A DNA stretch of 64,000 nt. Origin: Scenedesmus sp. ARA3 (Eukaryota > Chlorophyta > Chlorophyceae > Sphaeropleales > Scenedesmaceae). The position numbers and the translations under genes were made by a program. Positions 32,476-42,809 of this stretch are shown here, piece after piece. The stretch lies in the NCBI GenBank assembly GCA_004335835.1, contig RWJK01001243.1, positions 4,969-68,968 of the forward strand, given 5' to 3'. The notes under the pieces are model-generated. The model saw nothing but the letters and a program-made list of their open reading frames with translations, made no database searches and was not told the origin of the DNA. How positions within the stretch are numbered: the stretch's first letter is position 1; each line of letters starts with the position of its first letter.

Positions 32476-35400
32476 GCAGCAGAGAACCTTCACAGGCTGC
32501 TGCTGAGCACACGGCAGGAGAGACCCGTTTCCAGCCGCTGGCTCAAAATTGCATGTGTAGCAATACCTGTAGCACTTGATTGAAATTAGATGCACAGATT
32601 ACATTCATTCCAAAAGCCTCTGCTCAAGCAACCCCACCTGCTGGTTCCAAATCAAAGCGTGCTCTGTCCACACCGAGAGCAGCCCTACTAGCCCCGCTGC
32701 TCAGGGTCATTGCCAACATTCAACACCTAAGCCGTCCCCAAGCAACCCCACCTGCTGGTTCCAGATCAAATCGTGCACTGTCCAAACAGAGGGCAGCCCC
32801 ACCAGCCGCCGCAGCTGCCACTGCTCCACAGGCTCCCCATCAAGCCACTTGAGACTGGCCCCAGGTCCCGTACAACAACCTTAATCAACCGCTAGCTCCG
32901 AGTCTTGCAAGCAGCTTGCAGCACCAGCACTTTCTGCAATCTACTTTCCCATGCTATGTTCAATTCAAAAAAAAACTGTCCCCAATCACCGCGAGCAATT
33001 CACCTGCTGATTCCAGATCAAATCGTGCACTGTCCAGACAGAGGGCAGGCCCACCATCCGCCGCAGCTGCCACTGCTCCACAGGCTCCCCATCTAGCCAC
33101 TTGAGTGAGTTCTCAGGGCCCGTACAACAGCCTTTTTGAAACCGCTAGCTCAGAGTTTTGTAAGCAGCGCGCAGCACAGCGCTTTGCTTGATGTATACTG
33201 TCAAGTCACCTGCGGTCTACAGAGCTGTCGTTAGTCATTGCCAGCAATTCACCTGCTGGTTCCAGATCAGATCGTGCACAGTCCAAACAGAGGGCAGGCC
33301 CACCAGCCGCCGCAGCTGCCACTGCTCCACAGGCTCCCCATCAAGCCACTTGAGTGAGTTCTCAGGGCCGGCCTGGCTGTTGGGCTGCCGCTGCTGCTGC
33401 TGCATGCGTGGCAGCTGGGAGCTGAGCTGGTCCAGCTGCTGCGTGGAGACACCTGCACAGTTGTGTTGCATAGCAAGGTACAAAACGTAGCATGAAGCAA
33501 AGTGGGGAGAGCAGAAATTGTATATAAGTGGGAGCCGGCGGTTGTGATGGCCAAGCATGCTGCATGTATGGCGGCGGTAGGCATTACAGCAGCATCAGCC
33601 ACCATGGAGATAGTGCACAGCCACAGTTGCTGTCATTCTAAGAATGTCAACATCAGCTGAGGAAATTCCCGCTTGCACAAGATTGCTGCCAGTTGCATGG
33701 ACATGCCCAAACAGAAGCCGCTGCAAGCGTAAAAACCCACCGCCAGGCTCTGCCGCTAGCCCCGTGTGGTTTGGCGCGGCAGGGTTGAACATGGTGTTCA
33801 CACCCATTGCCCCGATCCACGCAGATTGCACGGCCGTCTGCGTTGGCAGCGTCTGCAGCAGCGAGCGGTAGGCCTCATCTAGCGATGGCCTGTCATCCAG
33901 GAGGGCCAGGCTGCCATTTGGAAGCCTTTCGCATGCTGCGCTGGCTTCGTCGAAAGTGACGCGCTCCGGGAACAGCGTGTAGAAAGTGCCATCCATGGAG
34001 GTAGTTTTCACAGCAGGGCCTGCGCAGGTGAAGGCTAAGTTCAGCATAAATGATGTTGATGTGGGTGGCGACAACCTTACACTGCCTATGTTTTTGTGGT
34101 TGGCGCACCAGGCGCCGCAAAGTACCCCAGCAGCCAACAGCTGCCCCTGCTGCTGTTCCAGCAACTGGGACCTGCTGCTGCTGCTTGCTGCTGCTGCTGC
34201 TGCTGCTGCTAATGATGATGCACAGCGCCTGCTCAGTCTGCTCTGCAAGCTGTTGTACGCCCTCAGTCAGTGCCGCTGCTGCTGCGCAGCCACACCGCCT
34301 GTTGCGTAACATGCCCCATATCATGTATCACAACTCACTCAGGATTAGCCCCAGCTGCCTCCAGTCCGCCAAGTTGTCAAAGCAGTCCACCTGCACAGCA
34401 GCCAGCACCAACAACACACTCGCTCTCCAATTGCGCTATTCTCATTCAGCACATGCTGTTGTCCAACCCCCCCCTCCCACCTTGGTTGCAGCTGCACGCC
34501 AGCGCTTGGCAAACCATCATCATGTGCAAGGGAGAGGCTTGAGTGCTGGTTCCCGTCTGCAGCAACTACTGCATGCAAAACACGAATATGAAAGCTGCAT
34601 TGGAGCATGTCGTCCAAGCCTAGGTGTACAGCTTCACGTAGTTCAGCCAAGTAGGATACTGCTAACCACCTGCGAGTCTGGGATCCATATGTCCTTCTTA
34701 GGCGGCCCTGTCCATCCATTCTGGCCCTTGAAGGGGTCTGCCTTCACAAAGCAGTTGAAGGGAGCAACACCGGTTGACCCTGCAAGAGTGTTGCGTTGCA
34801 GTGCAAGGAGCCGCAGGTGAAAAGAAGTCCAGGTTGCAAGTTTCATAGGCACTACTCAGGCACTACTCTGGAAGCTGGCCTGTGCTTGCAGTTGGCTGCT
34901 TGGCAAAGGCTGCAGCTGCTGGTCAAGTGCACTTTGCGTGTGTGTGGCGTGGCGCACCTGGCTGTGCTGCCACGTAGGTCCAGATGGTGCAGGCGCTGGT
35001 GTTGGCACACAGCGCGTCACAGTCCGATGGCTCCTCAATGTCCTTAGTGTACTGCTGGCTGTTAGTGACACAGCAGGTTAAAAGTAACACAAAAGGCAGG
35101 AGAGAAAAGCAGCAGGCGGTATGTGTGTGGCTGTGCATCTTGCATGCAGTGCCGTTATGCTTGCTGAATTGGAACGCAAGCTTGCTCTAGCAGGTGTTGC
35201 ACATGTGATGTGCAGCTGTATCGCTTGGCTATCTGTCACACAAATGTCCAGCCTGCACTGTAGGCAAGTGCACATCTTGTATTCTGGAGCTCCTGACTGA
35301 CTGGAAGAACCCTAGGTCAACAGGAATTCCAGCTGGCGCATATGTGCTGCAGCTGTGTGGCGCTCACTCACAGGTTTGTCCCAGCCACGTCTGTGCCAAA

Positions 35401-36766
35401 AGCACACCACTGCTGGTGGTCCAGCTGCTCCTGCTGGCTGGCAGGTACAGCTGCAGGCATGAACGTACGCCAACAGCATGAGGGCAGCGGTGCTGAACAC
35501 TTCGAACTGCACTGCAAGGCCAGGGAAATGCCCGACGTGCAACGCATGAGAAAACGTAGTACAAAACAGAGCATTTGAACACGGCGCTTTGAGAGGGCTG
35601 CCACTGCATGTTACAGCCGTTGCTACACTGCTACTCTGCATTGACAAGGTGCGCCTCCAGCTCACTCACTTGCTCGGCCTGTGTGTATCAGCTCGTGGGT
35701 CGCTGCCCCGAAAGCATCCCATGCTGCTGCAGGTTTGATGCACAGCCAGGCGATGGATCGCAGCTGTATCCTGCCACTGCTGGATAAATTGCCCAGCACT
35801 GCAGGCCAGGGGGCTGCTGGCTGCAGCTGCAGCTGATGTGTCAGGCTGCCTGTGGTGTTGGTGAGCAGGCTGCAGCTAGCAGCTGCTGGGCCTGTTGCGC
35901 CTGCAGGATGGTCAGGATGAAAGAGCATGCCATGCGAAACGACAGTTTTAGGCATGGTAGATGCACAACTGTGCACCCGCAAGCAATGGTGGACCAGGAT
36001 CCCCCTGCCCGAAGGCTCCTAGTGCTCCGAGTGGGCTGATCACGCAGGCACAGCAGCCCAGTAGCACGAGGTCATGCGATAGACATACCATGTACAGGAT
36101 GGAACAGCAATGCTGTAAGTTGCTATGGGTGTATGAAACGCCAGGCTTGGCTGATGGCAGCGTGCATCACATATGCAGGAGTCATAGTTATGCGGCTGCT
36201 TAGCGTAAGGCAACAGTTGGCGCTGAACTCTGCTGTGCATGTCCTCACTGCCTGGCTCACAGGAGCACCTGCAACCTTGTTCATTGGTAAGCATGCATTG
36301 CTGCACCAGAGCAGCCCTTGCTGTTTGTGGCTCACCCAAATGCTGGCCTACGGCACGGAAAGCTGTGCAAGCTGCCTCGGAGTCACAAGCCGCTGCACAT
36401 GCCCTTGCTGCTTCCCCAGAAGTGCCCTCTGCTGCTGCTGCAGGCAGAGACGCGTTCCGCAGCAGCTGCCCCAGCGTCTTGTAGTCTTCGATACAGTAAT
36501 AGGTCTCCGACTCTTTTTGCGCTGCACAGGGTCAGGAAACGCGCACAGCAGACAGGCCAAGGTCCCAGCAGCTGACGTGTGATCGAGCATATTGAACCTG
36601 CCGCATCGAATCCTTGCCTGACAGTGATCCTAAGCAATGATTTGCGCCTGAACGAGATGGCTTGCTGCGTGATCTGGCCTCGGGTCAATAGATGCCTACC
36701 TTGTGCATCACAACTTCTCAGAGTGAAAAGCAGCAAGAAACAGCAGGCCCACGCCCATGCCCTCAT
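21340..36766 (-). CDS. Receptor-type nucleotidyl cyclase: PAN/C-type-lectin ectodomain, one TM, two class III cyclase domains
   Basis: Twenty-three exons join in phase to 1,989 residues: 36700-36766, 36336-36521, 35670-35900, 35372-35450, 34958-35058, 34670-34779, 34339-34390, 33741-34019, 33253-33452, 32311-32432, 31426-31579, 30765-30929, 29667-29798, 28235-29090, 27136-27391, 26209-26898, 25593-25834, 24061-25357, 23637-23787, 22617-22717, 22247-22306, 21972-22010 and 21340-21739. In order, the protein has a signal peptide (MRAWAWACCFLLLF.., 1-21), cysteine-rich PAN-like segments (about 25-90 and 190-235), a C-type-lectin-like region (about 280-470; FPERVTFDEASAACERLP, KWLDGEPVEQW) and one membrane span (about 507-527). 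C1 begins MSIVVTDIQGYSTL with Asp565 and has QEGDSF with Asp608. A 285-residue exon carries a low-complexity insert within C1. After a long linker, C2 runs from about 1718 (VSIVFAAVEG) to about 1950 and contains FVNRAAR. The product should be cGMP or cAMP. Glu replaces the adenine-specifying Lys in C1, so the base is uncertain. Ligand unknown. Confidence 0.85.
22727..22757 (-). repeat. (CTG)n, sense, at the 3' splice site of cyclase exon 20
   Basis: CAG triplets on the plus strand, separated from the exon at 22717 by a few bases ending TTGCAG in sense. Confidence 0.75.
23033..23700 (-). repeat. Six tandem copies of cyclase exon 19 3' end and splice donor
   Basis: The real exon end (AAFTTPAAAAAWCLTVQ plus GTGAGA) lies at 23635-23700. 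Five copies of about the last 55 coding bases plus donor follow in the intron, with donors at about 23525, 23394, 23274, 23156 and 23037. Spacings are 110, 131, 120, 118 and 119 bp. The copy at 23525 has AT in place of the GT donor. Confidence 0.9.
23950..24095 (-). repeat. Duplicate of cyclase exon 18 3' end
   Basis: The exon end at 24061-24095 (SGHPALAR region) is repeated at about 23950-23985, 109 bp further into the intron. Confidence 0.8.
26098..26262 (-). repeat. Duplicate of cyclase exon 16 3' end and donor
   Basis: The real end (VFGVGVVEEEALHADR) and its donor lie at 26207-26262. A copy reading VFGVGVVEEALHGDR, also ending in GTGAGT, lies at about 26098-26152. Confidence 0.85.
27343..27680 (-). 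repeat. Three copies of cyclase exon 15 5' end and acceptor
   Basis: The real exon start (DVSNAANGGQVLLDEPTF) lies at 27343-27391. Copies precede it in sense at about 27484-27540 (DVSNAANGGQVLLHEPIF, in frame) and about 27625-27680 (diverged). Spacing is about 135-140 bp. Confidence 0.85.
27960..28380 (-). repeat. Duplicate of about 150 bp of cyclase exon 14 3' end and donor
   Basis: The real segment (VLFRGLRVRMGVATGVV .. AVYKTAQ) lies at 28235-28380. A close copy with its own donor lies at about 27970-28130 in the following intron. Confidence 0.88.
29041..29347 (-). repeat. Three copies of cyclase exon 14 5' end and acceptor
   Basis: VQQALLEQSWPPSM is encoded at the true exon start (29041-29090), again at about 29168-29219, and again at about 29291-29342. 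Each is preceded in sense by an AG acceptor or close relative. Spacing is about 125 bp. Confidence 0.88.
29770..29945 (-). repeat. Duplicate of cyclase exon 13 5' end and acceptor
   Basis: ALLLHNQVIK at the exon start (to 29798) is copied as ALLLHNQVIEH at about 29893-29930, again behind CTGCAG. Confidence 0.82.
29953..30180. repeat. Nearly identical 117-bp tandem duplication in a cyclase intron
   Basis: The stretch beginning ACACAAACCGCAGCATGTCC at 29953 repeats at 30070 with about one visible base change over roughly 105 bp (GACATG versus GATATG). This is the youngest-looking duplication in the window. Confidence 0.9.
30410..30830 (-). repeat. Four copies of cyclase exon 12 3' end and donor
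   Basis: The true end (YSTLTNDAPDDMAQ) sits at 30765. Intronic copies at about 30652-30713 (YSMLTNDASDDLAQ), 30543-30602 (TLTNDEPDDMAQ) and 30410-30475 are progressively more diverged. The first two keep a GT donor. Confidence 0.88.
30890..31133 (-). repeat. Duplicate of cyclase exon 12 5' end and acceptor; (CTG)n at the acceptor
   Basis: LARAYSRKASRLPALIW at the exon start (to 30929) has a shifted copy at about 31078-31128. The real acceptor is preceded by a CTG run in sense (30933-30956). Confidence 0.8.
32441..32473 (-). repeat. (CTG)n, sense, near the 3' splice site of cyclase exon 10
   Basis: Eleven CAG triplets on the plus strand, a few bases from the acceptor that opens the exon ending at 32432. 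Confidence 0.8.
32625..33370 (-). repeat. Four copies of cyclase exon 9 3' end and donor
   Basis: The true end (LPSVWTVHDLIWNQQ) has its donor at 33251-33252. Copies in the following intron have donors at about 33002, 32750 and 32636. The first reaches back to the conserved EPVEQWQLRR block. Spacings of about 249, 252 and 114 bp look like multiples of a unit near 120 bp. Confidence 0.88.
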
Positions 36767-37568
36767 CCTATCGCCTTATACTTAATGCCAACAGCTTCAT
36801 CGTCACTCTTGTTACTTCTTCAATCAGCAAGCAAACTGAATCGCATGTGGTTTGGTATTGCGGTGGTTCCCTCAGAGCAAAAGCAGCAGGCAACCACAGC
36901 TCATCCAGACTTCACAAATGTTGCCAGAAAGCGTACCATGCGCACCTGCAAGCCTTTTGTGTAATTGCAGTTAATCAATGGGCAAGCAGCAAGTGACTGT
37001 CACCTGCCAGGTGACGTGTGTTACACCGCAGCACTGTACCTGCCGACCACTGTCGCAGCATCAGCATGCCTGACCAGAGCTTGATTTGCACCTGGAACCG
37101 CAGCGAGTGCAAGACACGACCACGGCACCTGCAGACCCCTGTGGGGAGCTGCACACATAAATAACAGCACGTCCAAAACTGGGTAATCCCATGCATGGGG
37201 TGACGGACACCACCCTAACAAGCCACAGGCTCCAGCAAGAACAGCAAGGCCTTCAGTGCGCAAGGTGCACACCTTTCAGCTGGCCCATTTCCAGCATCAT
37301 CCGCATACATGAAATGTAGAATAAGTGTAAGCGTGACAATCACGTAGGTCACCACAACGAGTCAGCCATTCCCATTGAGTTTGGAAAGGAATGTGTGCGT
37401 CACAGAAAGCCGCTGCTCCATGTGTGTGGCCAGCGACGCCACAGGCAGTGCATTGTTGAGGATATGATGTGGCAGGCATTGCGAGTCATGGTGGGGATAG
37501 TAATTGGCGCCAGAATTAGAATAAATAGATCACATGGCCTTGAAGTCAGCCCCTGGCTCATTGTATGC
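36767..37568. other. Intergenic between ammonium transporter and cyclase
   Basis: Holds the cyclase promoter and the transporter 3' UTR. TGTAA in sense occurs at 37021-37025. No ORF of coding quality is seen. Confidence 0.5.
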
Positions 37569-38124
37569 TTACTCTGAGCTGGCGACCTCACCCACGCCCC
37601 CAGAACTTGCTGCAGCAGGTGCTACATGAGCTTCAGGGCATATCTCTGAAGCAGCATCTTTGGCAGAGCCTGCTGGAGCAGCCACAACTTCACCTGCCGC
37701 AGCAGCCGCATCTCCTGCTGCTGCTGCTGCAGCCGTCGCCGCTGCCGCATGGCTGCCTACCTCTCTCGGGCTTGCTGGCCCCACCATCACACTCGCGGCA
37801 CTGCCCAGCGCTGCGCTGCCAGCAGCAGACAAGCTCTGCCCTAAGGGGCTGCCAGGCCTTCGGCCCTCAAGGCTTGCTGCACTTGCTGCCACCAAACTAC
37901 GCCTCCTGAGGTCCAGTGAGCTGCTGAGCTCAGCAGGGGAGCTGGAGCGGCTGGCAGTGCTGCTGCTGCAGCCGCCATCATGCCGGTTATGATCATAGCT
38001 GTGGTGTGGTGTGGTGTGCTGTGGTGTGCATCTAGCGCTGCTGCTGCCAGCTGCAGTAGTGTGACTGCCAGTTCCAGCGCTGCTCACTGTGGCATGACTG
38101 CCAGGCATCCTGCTGTGATGCGCT

Positions 38125-38157
<33 letters not shown>

Positions 38158-40330
38158 GTCTGGCGCTGCACTGCACTGATACTCACAGACTGCGCCCGCT
38201 GCGCCTGCTGCTGCAGCAGCAGCGCATCCTGCTGCAGCCTCGCAGGCAGCGCTCCTGCATGCCCATAGCTACTGCTGCTACAGCCACCGCTGCTGTAGCC
38301 TGCCCCTGGCGCAAGCACCAACATGCTGCCTGCCCGCATGCCGACTTGCAGCTGGTCAGGTGAAGGCGATGCACTTCTCGAGCCTCCTGTTGACCAGAAG
38401 CGAGCAGAAGCTGGAGGCATTGCAGACACAGAATGAGACCGCAGCGAAGCTGGCCCTCCTACTGCTCTGCCCAACCCCGCTGCCGCCGCTGCTGCTGTAT
38501 TGCTAAGCGCTGACGGTGGCACGTAGGGGCATGGCTGCAGCCCTGCAGGCAGGTTTGAAGTTGGCATCATGCACAGGGGCGTGTCGGTCAAGCTGCTGCT
38601 GCTGCCGATCATCCGCAGGCCCTCAAGGGCCGCAGCAGGAGCAGCAGCGCCGCCACTCTCACTCCAGCTGCGGCGCGGCACTCCCGTCTCCGCATACATA
38701 GCTGCAGCAGCTGCTGCGTTGCGCGCCTGCACGCAGCCCTGCTGTCCCTGCTGACTCATAGCGCTCAGCTGCACCGGCGCTATGCCCTGCCGGCTGGATG
38801 CTGCGCTGTGTGTCCCGTGGAAGCTGCCATTCCCAGCGATACCTGCGATTGCAGCGCTGCTTGCGCGGCCCGCATGGTGCGACCAGTCCGCATTAATGCT
38901 GGCGAGCGACGGCATGCAAACATTCATCTCCGTGTCAGCCATGAGGTGCGGCATCTCCCCAGCGCAGTGCTCATCTGCACACAACGCCGCCTGCGTCCTG
39001 CTGTGCTGCTGCAGCTGCAGAAGCAGCTGCTGCTGCAGAAGCAGCTGCTGCTGCTGCGCTGTGGCGCTGTGAGTCTGCTGCGGCCCCATGCAGCTCTTGC
39101 TGGAGGGCCGCGGCTGCCGCCTGAGCCCTGAGAGGCTTGGGGAAGACTGCGCTGCGTCAGCAGCGTCAACAGCACCAAGCGAGAGCCAGCCTGCAGGACG
39201 CAGGGCAGCAACAGTGTGCGTCAGTTGTGCTGCAGTGCTGTTTGCACCATGTGCACCATGTGCTGTTACAGTTGAAGTGTCAAGCTGGTGGCTGCCTTGC
39301 ATAAGATTCTGATTTGCAGAAGTGCGGGATGTGCCAAGCAAGCAACCAGACCCGACAGTGCCCTCGGTGCATGCAGCACAGTTCTCCAAAATGTTGAGGT
39401 CTGCAAAACCTGCTGGCAGAACCAAGCCATGGCTCTCCTTTATACAGAGTCGCACAGCAGGCCTCACACAGCCAACTTGGCACAGACACCAAGCAGCGAA
39501 CAAATAGTGCCAATCCACTGCTCGCACCCACCTATGCCTTCCGATGCAGCAGGCACCCGCAGCAGCTTGAGCAGCTTCAGCACCGCAAACAGCGCCAGGG
39601 ACAAGGCCAGGGACCACAGGAACACCACCAGTGCACCCAGCAGCTGTATGCCTAGCTGCTTGCCATCGCCTTTGTAGAAGATGCCGCTGCTGCCGGCTGG
39701 TGCTGGGTAGCCCACAGCTGGCAGCAGCGCCTGCGGCCATGTATGTAGAAGCAATGAAATGATGTTGATGACAGTGTACAACAACGTAGCTGCGCTTGGC
39801 CACAAATTTTGCAGCACACGCAAGCTGCAAACACCATATGGTGCTATTCCATGTCAAATTCAAACGTCAACACCAGCATCAGCAGTCCTGAGTTCACACA
39901 GCAGGGTGCCAGCACAGCAGGCAGCTTGAGCCCTGCGCACTGCAAGCTGCACGAGGATAATCACTGGCGCCAGCTGCAGCCTGGAAATAACACAACGCTC
40001 ACAGCAGCGCTGGTTCAGCAGCACTCAGCCAGCTTTTCTGTCCACTCACCGGTGTTGCAAAGATGCCTGGTGCAATGGCCCCCCAAATGCCTGGCAGCAG
40101 GTGCACCGCAGTCACATGCACCGGGTCATCAACCTGCAGCAGCCGCACAAGGCGTAGCCCAGCCAGGTAGGCTGCGCCGCCTAACAGCCCGATGACAAAC
40201 GCCGCGTACATCTCCACAACAGCGCAGCCTGCACGCGCAGCAGCCAAGCCGCAGCAGCCGCAATCAGCAGGGTCCAGGGCAGCAACAGCAGCCGTTGATC
40301 CAACTCATCGTGCATTGCATTGCTGCTGCT

Positions 40331-40363
<33 letters not shown>

Positions 40364-42809
40364 GCCTTTGCTGCCTCAAGGCCTCTTGCAAGTGGTGTAT
40401 GCTGGAGTCTTCTGTTGTGTCCCTCACTTGCGACAGTGGATAGCAAGCATAATCGGCTACAGCATTGGCACTGCAGTGCTATCTACAGTAGGCCGTACTC
40501 CTTCACACTGCGCTGCCCGCAAGTGCGCTAGCCACGTCAGTGCGGCATAGTGCTTGATTTCTGGCAGCTGCTGCTCACTTGCGCTGATGGCCACCAGTCC
40601 TGCAAGCGCCCCATCCAGGGCACAGCGCAGGTTGAGGCCCGACCCAAGCAGCTGCCCACTGAACACGCCAAGGCAGCCTGCTGATGCTGCCAGAGTAACA
40701 GAAACTGACACCTACAGCAAGGGAGATGGCGCAACGCAAAGACGTAAGTGGGACAGACATGTGTTTCACCCACACATGCGCTGTACTGCTGGCACAGCCG
40801 TGAGAGCACGAGAGCGCTGCTTGCGAATGGTAGCTAGGTGACGTCTTGGGCACGTGCAACGCGCCGCAACCCACGCAATGCTTGGTGTGTGTTCTGGCTG
40901 CTGCTGAGTGATCCTATGTATTCCCCGACAGCATTGTGCTGCAGCTGCTTTACGGAAACGGAAATGCACATAGGTACATGTAGTGCAGCCTCTTACCCTG
41001 GCAGCCACCATCACAGAGCTAACTGTGAGCACCACATTGCTGGGGGCCAGCCCATACCAGCTCAGCCAGATGAACATCCCACCCAGCGCTGACAGCAGCA
41101 AGCTGCTGCCGCTGCTGCCGCTGCCGCCACCGCTGCCATTTGTGCTGCCGCTGCTGCTGTATGCCAGCACACACTGCCTCGGCCCCACCAGCCAAGCGCC
41201 TGCTAGGCCAGCTGCGCCAGCTGTTATGTGCACTACTGCGCTGCCTGCGCAATCAATGAAGCCATTCGCTCCTAGCACGGGCCCACCATAGCGGCGCCGA
41301 GCAGACAGCCACCCTGCAGATACAGGAGCAGAAAAGTATGTACTGATGCTTGCTAGTGTTTTGCAGCAGTTGCATTGTGGTGCGGTGAGCGTGCTTATGT
41401 CAAATACCCACAAAAGTGCCAGATTGCTATTTCACCGCCATCAACAGCTCATCACGGGCAGTGCATTGCCCCAAGCAGCTTGGACAGCTGCCTATGAGTC
41501 TGGCTTTCCATTCTTCCTGATGCTGTTCTTCCACATAACAGCGCCGCTGCTCCTGCTGCTTCTGCTACTGCTGCTGCTGCCGCTGTGCAAGTGCCGCACC
41601 TTCAGTGGACCACACCCAGTGCACCACCATGGGATAGATCCAGCAACTCATCACAACTGCTAGCAGCACGTGAGCCACTAGCTTCCCTCGCTCAGCCAAG
41701 GCACATGAGGCCACAGCCACTGCCATTGCACAGTAGGCAAAGTGCAGCATCCACAGTGGGAATAGCTCAGGCTGCTGGTTGAGGTTCGGCTCTGTGCTGC
41801 TGTTTGGTAGGAACCAATCCTGCAAGCAAGCGTCCCGCGGCAGGCACAGAGTCAGCGCCTCACAGTTGCATTGATAGCTGCTTCACATCTCTGGAATCTG
41901 CAACAATGTGTAAACGTTTCACGTTTTGACGCTCTTGCTGCTGTCACGTTGCCTGAGCTGTGCGTGCGCATATGCTGCTGCCGCTGTTGCTGCTGGCGCA
42001 GCAGCTAGCAGCGGCATGAACGACTCCTGAGTGCTCAACACCCTGCCAATTTTAGCACGAGGACAGACTCCAACAGCTCACCTTTCCTCCAATGAAGGCG
42101 TTCCGCAAAGGTCCGCCCTCTCCAAACGCAAAGGGATAGCCAACTGCCCACCAAGTGATCGCCACAATGCACACTTGCAGGAGCACCTGGAGCAGTGAGT
42201 AAAAAAGCACAATGCTCAGGGGCGCTTGCATGAATTGTTCAAGCACGCTTGGAAGCAGTGCCACGCTGCTGCATGAGGCCACGCTGCTGCATGAGGCCAC
42301 GCTGCTGCATGAGGCCACGCTGCTGCATGTTGGCAAGCACAATACTGCACAGGGGGGTACCCAGGGTTGCCCACCTTGACTGCCACCTGCCTGGCCAGTG
42401 AGGCCCTGACATGGCCTGCTTCCAGCAGCACAAAGCCAGCCTGCAGGCATCCACAAGATTATGTTTTAAGTCTCTGTTTTCACTTCATCAGGAAGAGGCC
42501 ACTGCTGATACATACAGCAGCTGCAGCAGTGCTGCTGTGAGCGGCTGCACCGGCTCTACGTCGCAGCAGCCAGCTTCAGCATGGCAGCTGTCTACATGTT
42601 CAATAAGGGCGTGGTCAGCGGCAACACACCTGCCCAAAAAACAGCAGGTAGGCCCCACACAGCATCCAAAGTGCCTCTACTTCGCTCCTGTCGTGCCATT
42701 GCGTGGTGGTGCTGGAGGCAGCAGGTGGCAAGGCAAGGTATGCACGATCAAGACCAGCCAGCTCCTTGCCGAAGCCAGCCTTGCTGTTGCCTGTGCTGTT
42801 TCCTTCCAT
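37569..42809 (-). CDS. AMT: Ammonium transporter (AMT/MEP family) with very long cytosolic C-terminal extension
   Basis: Nine exons (42630-42809, 42375-42440, 42082-42186, 41600-41819, 40997-41313, 40579-40711, 40050-40228, 39532-39730, 37569-39409) join in phase to 1,079 residues. The N-terminal about 466 residues are a complete AMT core: ALWMLCGAYLLFFGQAGFVL, WWAVGYPFAFGEGG, IYPMVVHWVWS, GFIDCAGSAVVHITAGAAGLAGA, the CAVVEMYAA helix and VHLLPGIWGAIAPG. Both histidines expected of the twin-His pore are present (VVH and AVHLL). The usual Asp of FIDCAGS and the pore aromatic motifs are also present. The 612-residue tail from the last exon is rich in Ser, Ala, Gln and Gly and shows no domain I recognise. 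Ordinary AMTs are about 450-550 residues long. The function is NH4+/NH3 uptake at the plasma membrane or another membrane. Confidence 0.9.
42260..42329. repeat. 18-bp minisatellite, almost four copies, in an AMT intron
   Basis: GCCACGCTGCTGCATGAG repeats at 42260, 42278, 42296 and, truncated, 42314. The run lies inside the intron between AMT exons 2 and 3. Confidence 0.9.

Noticed and set aside
21340..36766. Splitting the cyclase region into two genes (receptor plus C1, and a separate C2 protein)
   Set aside because: All 23 exons join with matching phases and give a total divisible by three. No start codon or promoter space fits before C2, and the linker exons (25593-25834 and 24061-25357) connect naturally.
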